The notes under the pieces were generated by a model. The model had not been told where the DNA came from. It searched no databases and saw only the letters and a list, made by a program, of their open reading frames with translations. The translations under genes and the position numbers were made by a program. This document shows positions 54,692 to 62,622 of a stretch of 64,000 nt of DNA, in pieces. The stretch spans positions 434,001 through 498,000 of the forward strand of contig NZ_QEIH01000004.1 in NCBI RefSeq assembly GCF_003260195.1, given 5' to 3'. Source of the DNA: Lutibacter citreus. Lineage in GTDB: Bacteria > Bacteroidota > Bacteroidia > Flavobacteriales > Flavobacteriaceae. Position 1 is the stretch's first letter; every line of letters starts with the position of its first letter.

Positions 54692-54715
54692 CCTTGTTTT
54701 TAAATTTACACCTAA

Positions 54716-56083
54716 CTATTTTAGCCGTTTTCTATTTAAAAATATATTACTCGTAAAACCATCAACTACATCATCAAAAACCAATGGAGGTCTTGAGTCA
54801 TCTTTAATTGTATTTATATGAACATTATTAATACTCAAGCCTTTTATATGACGTGCATAAATACCACTTGCCGGCAATGTTTTTACCAAATAAAATTCTG
54901 GCCACCATTCTCCAAGTACATCCAATGTATATTCTTTAATTTCTTTTGAAGCATCTTCTTTTGTTCCTCCTCCTGAAACGGTAAACTGAATATTATTTAA
55001 CTGAATATCTGAAATATAATTATCAGGCATTCCAGTTAGAAAAAATGCTGAATTTTTATCTAACTCCTTATTATCAACAATAAAATCGCTAAAAATAAAA
55101 CTGCGCATAGCTTTCATAGGTAACATTTCAACCGGAGAATCTACTCCTGCACGTTGTTGACAAAAAGTCATAAATACAGGTCTCGGCACGTTTCTCATTA
55201 CTAAATTTGTAAACGACATATTTTTCATTTCAGCACCTTCATTCATTTGAATTTTTAATCCTGAATCTTGAATATCGTGAAACGTACAATTAGAAACTGT
55301 TACAGATTCAAAATCGCCACGAGAAGCTAAACCAATTCGCATAGCCGCCCATTTACTTGTAAACACACAATTTGTTACCACAATATCTTTACAAGGCTTA
55401 TCTGCTCTTGAAGTTTGTAAACAAATAGAATCATCACTAGTATCAAAAGAACTGTTTGAAACACGAACATTTGTACAGCCATCAAAATCTAATCCGTCTC
55501 CATTTCCATTAACTCTACTATGAATTTTAATTCCATCAACAACAATTTCATCACAATACAACCAAGCCGAAGTCCAAGCAGCTGGATTAATCAACGTAAT
55601 ATCATTCATATGAATTTTACTACAATTCAAAAAACGCATCATCATTGGACGACCACCCTTTTTTCTTGTAAAATTTTTCATATAACCATTCCCGTCAATA
55701 GTTCCATAACCTTCAAAAGCAAATGATTTAGCATTACTAGCAAAAATTAAACAACGGTCCATATGAGGTTCATTCTTATAGGTGTTTTTATGAGTGTCTG
55801 TTGTATAATCCTCATAGTCTGGACTCCCCAATAAAACTGCTCCATTTTCAATATGAAGTGTTACATAATCCTTCATATAAATTGTACCAATCATCACCGT
55901 TTTTCCTGCAGGAATTATAACTTTCCCACCTCCATTTTCAGTACAAGCATCAATTGCTGCTTGAACAGCTTTTGTATCTTTAGTAACTCCATCTGCTTTT
56001 GCTCCGTAATCTATTACGTTAAAATCTGTAGCAAATACTTGCAACTGAAACCCTATTATCAATAGAAATATTATTTTTTTCAT
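54716..56083 (-). CDS. Secreted GH28 family glycosidase
   Basis: 455 residues, signal peptide ending VFATD. Right-handed beta-helix of GH28 (polygalacturonase fold): the N-terminal NVIDYGAKADGVTKDTKAVQ, then NGDGLDFDG (Asp196), DTSDDSICLQ (Asp217, Asp218) and LKIQ (Lys277). The usual histidine-containing GHG segment between them is missing (AAMRIGLA), so it is a divergent member. Typical activities are on galacturonides or rhamnogalacturonan, and the natural substrate in this sulfated-galactan setting is unclear. Last gene of a minus-strand unit, 6 bp after the double esterase. Confidence 0.85.
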   Translation of the reverse strand: MKKIIFLLIIGFQLQVFATDFNVIDYGAKADGVTKDTKAVQAAIDACTENGGGKVIIPAGKTVMIGTIYMKDYVTLHIENGAVLLGSPDYEDYTTDTHKNTYKNEPHMDRCLIFASNAKSFAFEGYGTIDGNGYMKNFTRKKGGRPMMMRFLNCSKIHMNDITLINPAAWTSAWLYCDEIVVDGIKIHSRVNGNGDGLDFDGCTNVRVSNSSFDTSDDSICLQTSRADKPCKDIVVTNCVFTSKWAAMRIGLASRGDFESVTVSNCTFHDIQDSGLKIQMNEGAEMKNMSFTNLVMRNVPRPVFMTFCQQRAGVDSPVEMLPMKAMRSFIFSDFIVDNKELDKNSAFFLTGMPDNYISDIQLNNIQFTVSGGGTKEDASKEIKEYTLDVLGEWWPEFYLVKTLPASGIYARHIKGLSINNVHINTIKDDSRPPLVFDDVVDGFTSNIFLNRKRLK

Positions 56084-56088
56084 TTTGT

Positions 56089-58047
56089 TTAGTTTTTATT
56101 TATATAAAAGTATCTTATTCTACAAGCGTTCCCTTCGCTTCTAGCATCTTTATTTTTTGAAATTTTTAATTCAAGTGTATGCTTTTTATTGGACAATTTA
56201 CTAGCCAATGTATAATACCATGGTAAATGAACTTGCCCACTCCATTTGGTAAATAAATTTTGAGTTTCCCAATCTCCTTTATCTATTCTGTATTCAATAA
56301 TTCCAGCATCTTTACCTGCTGCAATTGCAATACCAACAGTACTCCCTTCAAACTTAAATTTTAATATTTTTGCTACTTTGTTACCAATTAACATTGGCGC
56401 ATCAACATAATTTGATCTTGTTCTAGTTTTATCATTCGGGTTCCAAGAATTATTAATAGACCACCCTTTTGATAACTTCACTGTTGAAATATCAACTAGT
56501 TCTCCATTATCATATGAAAACTCATTTATTCTTTTTGGTAAACCATATGACAAAATCTTATCATCAGCATCCAAATGTTTTGAATATGAACTTTCTAAAA
56601 ACAGAATCATTGAATGCGCATAAATACCTTGCCCAAATGATGAAGGATGTAAATTCTTAAAATCTTGTTCCCAAGTAAACTCTCCATTATCAATTCTATC
56701 AGTTACTTCTTTTGCTAAATTTATGGTTGAAATCCCATAATGTTCCGCAATTAAATTATGATTTGTAATAACGGTTGGCTCAACTCCTTTTCTGTAAGCC
56801 TCCATTTTATCTGGATCCACAAAATGCATCATAACCAAATCCATTTCAGGATTCGTTTTTCTTAAATGCCTCACAATACCTTCCATTCCTCTAATTTGTT
56901 CTTCGGATGTTCTTTCGTTTGTGGAATCGTTCACTGCTGCTTCTTCAAATAACAAATCAATTTTTCCTTTAGACAAAACATCTCTTTGTAATCTAAATGC
57001 GCCTGGAGTACTTCCCATTGAAGAAATTCCTGCCGCAACAAATTCAAATTTGGTTTCAGGAAATCGTTTTACTAAATAAGCTGAAATACTATCTCTCCAA
57101 CCTGGATTAAAAGTAATTGAACCTCCTAAAAAAGCTACTCTTCCTACTTTCTCTCTTTCAAACATAATATAGCTGTTTGAAATACCGTTCCTTTTTATAT
57201 GGTAATTATATGAATTTAATTTCCCTTTTTGAATTGAATTATATTTAATAAAATCAATTACCATTTGAGGATTATCAATTTCATAATGATGCCCTTTTAA
57301 TTTTTGATTTCCCTTGGAACAAGGTAAAATAGAAGCTGGCGCACCTAACTCAATATATCTCTGAATCAGTTTTAACGAATTCTCTTTTGGAGGAACAACC
57401 TTATCATTATTACTAATAGAATGTAAAATAGGAACTCTATTTTTCGCCAATGCATCTAAATTATCAATAGGATTATTTAAATAGGCTTTAGCTTCTTCAT
57501 CAGATTGAAATCCATACTCTTGCTTCAAAAGTTGCCATTCATTTTTACTTCCATCACCTAACCCTAATCCTGCGGGCCAACTTTTAAAATCGCAAACAAT
57601 AGCATCTGCATAAATACAAGCTACTTTTTCTGGATTTACTTTTGCCCAGTTATAAGCAAACAATCCACCTCTGCTATGACAATGAATAGCTACTTTTTTC
57701 TGAAGCTGATAATTCTTCATTAAAAAAGAATAAAATGAATTCCAAATTTTAACAGCATTTGGACTTCCAAATCTATTATTAGTATTTATATATGCAATAT
57801 GAAATCCTTCGGCAACTAAACTACTATCAATTACTGTATGATATTCTGGAAAACGAGCTCTCCAAACCCAAGGATTTCCATTTAATGCCTTTTTTGGAAT
57901 TACCAATCTTGCGTCACAGTTTTCAACTTTAAAATCTATTTTTTTAAAACCTTTCCAATCTGATTGAACTAACTCTTGAGCTGAAATATTCACTACAAAA
58001 AATTGTAAAAAAATTGTTGCAATAAATACTTTAAATCTTATTTTCAT
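56089..58047 (-). CDS. Two-headed esterase: alpha/beta-hydrolase fused to SGNH hydrolase
   Basis: Start set at 58047 (MKIRFKVFIAT), one base after the sulfatase stop, which gives a signal peptide ending NISAQ; an earlier start inside the sulfatase gene is unlikely. 652 residues. N-terminal alpha/beta-hydrolase domain (about 25-280) with nucleophile HCHSRGG (Ser125), Asp215 (SNNDKVV) and His253/254 (LKGHHYE). SGNH domain (about 290-500) with FLGGSITF (Ser310), AAVND (Asn373) and NLHPSSFG (His467). A beta-rich, CBM-like C-terminus follows. It probably removes two kinds of acyl substituent from the same glycan. Translationally coupled to the sulfatase upstream. Confidence 0.83.
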   Translation of the reverse strand: MKIRFKVFIATIFLQFFVVNISAQELVQSDWKGFKKIDFKVENCDARLVIPKKALNGNPWVWRARFPEYHTVIDSSLVAEGFHIAYINTNNRFGSPNAVKIWNSFYSFLMKNYQLQKKVAIHCHSRGGLFAYNWAKVNPEKVACIYADAIVCDFKSWPAGLGLGDGSKNEWQLLKQEYGFQSDEEAKAYLNNPIDNLDALAKNRVPILHSISNNDKVVPPKENSLKLIQRYIELGAPASILPCSKGNQKLKGHHYEIDNPQMVIDFIKYNSIQKGKLNSYNYHIKRNGISNSYIMFEREKVGRVAFLGGSITFNPGWRDSISAYLVKRFPETKFEFVAAGISSMGSTPGAFRLQRDVLSKGKIDLLFEEAAVNDSTNERTSEEQIRGMEGIVRHLRKTNPEMDLVMMHFVDPDKMEAYRKGVEPTVITNHNLIAEHYGISTINLAKEVTDRIDNGEFTWEQDFKNLHPSSFGQGIYAHSMILFLESSYSKHLDADDKILSYGLPKRINEFSYDNGELVDISTVKLSKGWSINNSWNPNDKTRTRSNYVDAPMLIGNKVAKILKFKFEGSTVGIAIAAGKDAGIIEYRIDKGDWETQNLFTKWSGQVHLPWYYTLASKLSNKKHTLELKISKNKDARSEGNACRIRYFYINKN

Positions 58048-58048
58048 T

Positions 58049-59335
58049 TTAATATTTTTCAGAAATTTTAACGGTGTCACCAACCTTTACTTGCCATTCT
58101 TTTAATTCACTAATTAACTTTTTCACTTCGGAAACTGAAGATTTTTTATTTACCAGATTAGTAGTTTCCCAAGGGTCATTTTCTAAATTATAGTACTCTA
58201 CGTCTCCCGTTTTAGGATAAACAATTAGTTTTTTATTATTAGAAACAACACCTCTTTGGTCATCAAACATTGCTAAATAAATAGATCCTCTACCTTTCGA
58301 TTTCTTATTAATTAATGGCGTTAAACTTTGAAAATCTATATTTTTAGGTCCTTGTATTCCTAACAAATCAAATAATGTAGGGTTTACATCTTGTAAATAA
58401 ACACGTTCTTTAATTTTAGTATTCGGTTTAATTTTTGGAGCTTTTATTATTAACGGAGCGGTTACACTTGGTTCGTACAAACAAACTTTTCCTGCAACTC
58501 CATTTTCACCAAAATTAATTCCGTGATCAGACATAAATACAATAATGGTATTATCGTAAACACCTTTTTGTTTCAACGCCTTAATAATATCACCCACTCT
58601 AACATCCATATGCGTTACCATTGCATTATTCTGCTGAACTCTAGATTGCATTGTTTTTGAACTCAAAGGATCATTTGTATACTGATATTTCACATTTTTA
58701 TTCAATGGTTTCCCATTTACCACACTTGGCGGTAAAACCATATCTTTTGCAGGATATAAATCGTAATAATTTTGAGTAGTTTGTCTTGGTACGTGCGGAG
58801 CATTAAAAGCAACATACATAAAGAAAGGCTTCTCACTTTTATATTCATTTATATATTGAACAGCTTCATTACCTGTAATGTCTGTTACGTGCCCGCCAGT
58901 TGTATTGTATGTTTTTAATTGACCTGGTTGAATACTCCCTAACTTATCAAAAATGTCTTTTGGATTTTTCCCCCAAGCGTGCCATTTACCAGTCATAAAT
59001 GATGAATAACCGTTTTCTCTTAAAATTTCAGGAAATGCAACTGGAGCATTGTCTTTTGTTATTTTTTGAGATTTCCAAATATGCTGCCCATAAAACAACA
59101 TAGTTCTACTAGGAATACAAACCGCAGGAGACCAACAGCCCATATTGTAAGCTGCCGTAAATGAAACTCCTTCTTTTGCCAACGCATCAATATTTGGAGT
59201 TACCATTGCTGGATTTCCATAAGCACCAACTGCTTGATTGCTTTGATCATCGGATTCTATAAAAACAATATTTGTTTGAGCGTTCATATAAACACCCAAA
59301 CAAATTTGTAGTACTATAAATAGTAGTTTTTTCAT
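58049..59335 (-). CDS. Secreted S1-type sulfatase (short)
   Basis: 428 residues, the shortest sulfatase here; signal peptide ending YMNAQ. ESDDQ at 27-31, formylglycine motif CIPSR with Cys73, GKWHAWGKNP, YVAFNAPHVPRQT, MSDHGINFGENG and the tail YNLENDPWETTNL. It stops one base before the ATG of the double esterase, so the two are made together, and desulfation and deacylation probably act on one substrate. About 196 bp with repeat-like hairpins separate it from the next sulfatase gene upstream. Confidence 0.93.
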   Translation of the reverse strand: MKKLLFIVLQICLGVYMNAQTNIVFIESDDQSNQAVGAYGNPAMVTPNIDALAKEGVSFTAAYNMGCWSPAVCIPSRTMLFYGQHIWKSQKITKDNAPVAFPEILRENGYSSFMTGKWHAWGKNPKDIFDKLGSIQPGQLKTYNTTGGHVTDITGNEAVQYINEYKSEKPFFMYVAFNAPHVPRQTTQNYYDLYPAKDMVLPPSVVNGKPLNKNVKYQYTNDPLSSKTMQSRVQQNNAMVTHMDVRVGDIIKALKQKGVYDNTIIVFMSDHGINFGENGVAGKVCLYEPSVTAPLIIKAPKIKPNTKIKERVYLQDVNPTLFDLLGIQGPKNIDFQSLTPLINKKSKGRGSIYLAMFDDQRGVVSNNKKLIVYPKTGDVEYYNLENDPWETTNLVNKKSSVSEVKKLISELKEWQVKVGDTVKISEKY

Positions 59336-59360
59336 TGTTTGAAAAATTAGTTTTTGGCAA

Positions 59361-59429
59361 CCTGAACTTGGTTCAGGTTCTCATCAATCTAGTAATCATT
59401 ATAATGAGATTCTGAAACAAGTTCAGAAT
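59361..59429. repeat. Intergenic repeat with two hairpins
   Basis: CCTGAAC-TTG-GTTCAGG and ATTCTGAA-ACAAG-TTCAGAAT form two separate perfect inverted repeats in the 196-bp gap between the two sulfatase genes; a further weak CGGATT/AATCCG pair follows. The style matches short dispersed intergenic repeats of Flavobacteriaceae (from memory). It may act as a transcript-stability or partial terminator element. Confidence 0.5.
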
Positions 59430-59531
59430 GACGGATTTAATAATTGAATTAAACAAAGAATCTTTAATCCGTTAAATAGACTTTTCGATTACGCTAAGCT
59501 TCACTCAAAATGACATATTTTATTTCAATTA

Positions 59532-61187
59532 TTAATGCCCTCCATCTGGATGACTATCATTTGTATATCTTAACACTTTTGGATTTCCTGTTCCTCTAGC
59601 ATTTGTGATTTCTGTTTTCCAAACTTTTTTTAAGTTCTCTAAAATCTCACTATTTTTTGAATCCCCAACCAAATTATGTAATTCAGCAGGGTCATTTTTA
59701 AGGTTGTATAACTCTTCATAAACCGGCTTTTCACCTTCTAATGGAGAATCAATATAACCTCTATAAACTGCAATTGCAGGATCGTGAACGGCATATAACA
59801 TTTTATTTACAGGAATACCCAACATTTTAGCCGTTTCAATTTCTTTGGTAGCTGAAAAATTGTTGTTTTTATAATATCTTATATATTTCCATTCTTTATC
59901 TTGAACAGCTTCACATCGTGGATTTCCAAAATGAGTAGACCATAAATTCTCAGTATATACATATTTTCTAACCTCTGCTTTTTCACCTCTAATTAATGCT
60001 GAAATATCTTTCCCTTGAAAAGAAGCTGGTTTTTCAATTCCTGCCATTGCAACCATTGTTGCTGCAATATCTATACTTTGTACCAAAGCATCACTTTTAA
60101 ACCCTCTTTGTTTTTTCTTCAATCTAGGATCTAAAACAATAATAGGTATATGTGTTGTTTTTTCGTAACATAAAGATTTTCCTCCTAAACCTTGTTCACC
60201 CATAAATAAACCGTGATCCGAGGCAAAAATAATTATAGTATTTTTTTCAATTTTTAAATCTTTTAACTTTTTTCTTAAATTACCAACCAAACGATCAATA
60301 CCAGTCATAGCTTGTAATTGACGTATGTATCTTTCCTTTGTTCCTTCAGGAGTATCTACATAATTATATCCCGTTTGTCTATCTTCTGCTTTTAATAAAT
60401 CCGCTGGTAATTTCGGGGTTTTTATGTCCTTTCTTGCGATGTAATTTGGTGGTAACGGAATATCTAAATCCCGATATAATGTTTTGTAAATATCATCATC
60501 ATTTTTTTTCATTTTCATAGTACCAGTACTAGCACCGTGAGGTAAGTTGAAATTTATTGACAACATAAAAGGCTTATCCATAGGTCTTTCATCTAAAAAC
60601 TTAATTGCACCTTTTAAACTTCTGGCGTTTGGATCAAGAAAATCATCTACACCTTCATTTATAATTTCGGGTTGCGTAAATGCAATAGCATCATTAAATA
60701 TTTTATGACGATCTTTTGGGTAAAAACTTAAATGCCCGTGACCTGCATACCAATAATCAAAACTTTTTTCCATAAGTCCACTTGTATAACCACCGTCTCC
60801 AATAGGAGCATGATTTTTACCAACCCAACCCGTAAAATAACCTTCTCTACGCATAACCATTGGGTAAGATTGTGCCCAACCTTCATCAGATATACTTGTT
60901 CCCGAATTAAAGTTAACACCATGTTTACGTTCATATTGGCTCAACAATATTGAAATTCTACTTGGGGTACAAATGGCACTTGTAATGTGAGCATTTGTAA
61001 ACAATACACCCTCACTTGCCATTTTGTCCAAATTTGGAGTTTGTACAATGGAATTCCCATCACACCCCATTAACCCATATTGTTGATCATCTGTTAAAAC
61101 AAAAACAATATTTGGACGCTCTTGCGCATATAATGCATTAAAAATTAGACTGCAAAAAAATGCAAGTACTAGTATTCTATTTTTCAT
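59532..61187 (-). CDS. Secreted S1-type sulfatase
   Basis: Start set at 61187 (MKNRILVLAFF), which gives a normal signal peptide ending LYAQ; an upstream in-frame Met adds 20 residues without sense. 551 residues. TDDQQYG at 32-38, formylglycine motif CTPSR with Cys73, then GWVGKNHAP, INFNLPHG and ASDHGLFMGEQGLGGKS, with YNLKNDPAELHNL near the C-terminus. The segment GKNH replaces the more common GKWH. It lies 16 bp after the DUF1080 gene and before the repeat-bearing gap. Confidence 0.93.
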   Translation of the reverse strand: MKNRILVLAFFCSLIFNALYAQERPNIVFVLTDDQQYGLMGCDGNSIVQTPNLDKMASEGVLFTNAHITSAICTPSRISILLSQYERKHGVNFNSGTSISDEGWAQSYPMVMRREGYFTGWVGKNHAPIGDGGYTSGLMEKSFDYWYAGHGHLSFYPKDRHKIFNDAIAFTQPEIINEGVDDFLDPNARSLKGAIKFLDERPMDKPFMLSINFNLPHGASTGTMKMKKNDDDIYKTLYRDLDIPLPPNYIARKDIKTPKLPADLLKAEDRQTGYNYVDTPEGTKERYIRQLQAMTGIDRLVGNLRKKLKDLKIEKNTIIIFASDHGLFMGEQGLGGKSLCYEKTTHIPIIVLDPRLKKKQRGFKSDALVQSIDIAATMVAMAGIEKPASFQGKDISALIRGEKAEVRKYVYTENLWSTHFGNPRCEAVQDKEWKYIRYYKNNNFSATKEIETAKMLGIPVNKMLYAVHDPAIAVYRGYIDSPLEGEKPVYEELYNLKNDPAELHNLVGDSKNSEILENLKKVWKTEITNARGTGNPKVLRYTNDSHPDGGH

Positions 61188-61203
61188 TTTATTTAAAATT
61201 TTA

Positions 61204-62619
61204 TTATAATTCTTGTATTCTAATATTTCTATAGGTAAGTTCAGCACCTTCTGCTTGTAAAGAAATGCTTCCTTTAGTTAGTGGATTTCCATTCGCATCA
61301 AAAAGGTTTTTAATTTCGTTCACTAAATGTCCGTTTACATAAAATTTAGCCGATTTTGAACCTCTTACTTCAATTCTAACGGCATTCCATCCTTCAATTT
61401 CATAGTTTTTATATTTTACATTTTGAAAATATGCTTTTACTTTTGAGTCTAGAACCTTCTCTTTTCCATCACCTTCAACCACAGTTACTTTTGGGCCTTT
61501 TATTACCCATAAATCACCCGTATCACCTTCTTGAATTTGACATTCTAAACATACTGGCCATACTTTTTTCTCTCCTTGAATATGAAAACAAATACCAGCA
61601 TCACGTTTTGCTTCAACTCTAGGTTCAAACTTACGTTCTCCCCATTTATACTCTAGCTCTAAATTGTAACTACTATATTCTTTATTAGTGGTTATTATTG
61701 CAAAAGGCGCTTTATTTCCTTTCCATTTCTGAAGTACTTCAATACTATTCTCTTTTACTTCAAAATGTTTGTTACCTTCTGCATTCTCTTTTTCAGACGT
61801 TGTAAAAACTGTACCGAAACCATCTTTTGGAAAAGGATTTTCCCAAACAATCTTTTCAGTTTGTTTTTGCTCAGTTGTTTCTCTTACCCATATATTTCTA
61901 TACTCAACAGGATCATTATGGTATTGCAAATAAATTGGAGCTGTTTCTGGCATATTATCAGGATAAGAAGTTACCTTTCTATACAAAGTTGGTCCTTCAT
62001 ATACTTGATTATTCTGAACCAATACACCATTATGCAAAACAGTAATACAAGCCTTTTCTTTCATTTTACCATTTTTATAAACAGGAGCTTTAAATATAAT
62101 ATCGTAACTATTCCAATTACCTTGAGGAGTTGAAGCATTTACTAGTGGTGGGAATTGACCATAAATTGCACCTGCTTGCCCATCTGCATACGTTTCATTT
62201 ACAAAACTTGATAATATTTGGACTTCAAATTTACCCATAATGTAAATACCACTATTATTTCCTTTTTGTCCATTAGGCTTTAAAGTATCATTCACTCTCC
62301 ATTCAAGATGCATTTGCATATCCCCAAAACTTTGTTTTGAAGAAAGACCACCTTTGCCTGCAACCATATATGAACTATCAATTATTTTGAAGTTACTAGG
62401 TTTCCAAGCGTCTAAATTACTTCCATCAAAAAGAATAATTGCGTCTGATGGTGGTGCTGTTCTTGTTCCCTTACCTGGAATTACTCTAACTGGTTTTTCT
62501 CTAGTAACATCATGTAACCTATCTTTTAAATACAATCGCTTACTTTCTTGAGCATTAATTGTAAAAACTAGAATTAATAATGCTATCGTTATTGATGATT
62601 TTACTTTATTAAATATCAT
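61204..62619 (-). CDS. Tandem DUF1080 (3-keto-glycoside hydrolase-type) protein
   Basis: 471 residues, signal peptide ending TINAQ. Two DUF1080/PF06439 concanavalin-like domains in tandem: the first (about 60-250) has ILFDGSNLDAWK, MHLEWRVND, NSGIYIMGKFEVQIL and VEYRNIWVRE; the second (about 275-470) has ELEYKWGERK, AGICFHIQG, WPVCLECQIQEGDTGD and LTYRNIRIQEL. Some family members hydrolyse 3-keto-disaccharides made by sugar oxidation, others only bind glycans. Four bp from the GH2 gene at the right edge, so they are co-transcribed. Confidence 0.85.
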   Translation of the reverse strand: MIFNKVKSSITIALLILVFTINAQESKRLYLKDRLHDVTREKPVRVIPGKGTRTAPPSDAIILFDGSNLDAWKPSNFKIIDSSYMVAGKGGLSSKQSFGDMQMHLEWRVNDTLKPNGQKGNNSGIYIMGKFEVQILSSFVNETYADGQAGAIYGQFPPLVNASTPQGNWNSYDIIFKAPVYKNGKMKEKACITVLHNGVLVQNNQVYEGPTLYRKVTSYPDNMPETAPIYLQYHNDPVEYRNIWVRETTEQKQTEKIVWENPFPKDGFGTVFTTSEKENAEGNKHFEVKENSIEVLQKWKGNKAPFAIITTNKEYSSYNLELEYKWGERKFEPRVEAKRDAGICFHIQGEKKVWPVCLECQIQEGDTGDLWVIKGPKVTVVEGDGKEKVLDSKVKAYFQNVKYKNYEIEGWNAVRIEVRGSKSAKFYVNGHLVNEIKNLFDANGNPLTKGSISLQAEGAELTYRNIRIQEL

Positions 62620-62622
62620 AAT

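Noticed and set aside
58048-58083. Earlier start for the double esterase inside the sulfatase gene
   Set aside because: It would add 12 residues before the signal peptide; the ATG at 58047, one base after the sulfatase stop, is the natural coupled start.
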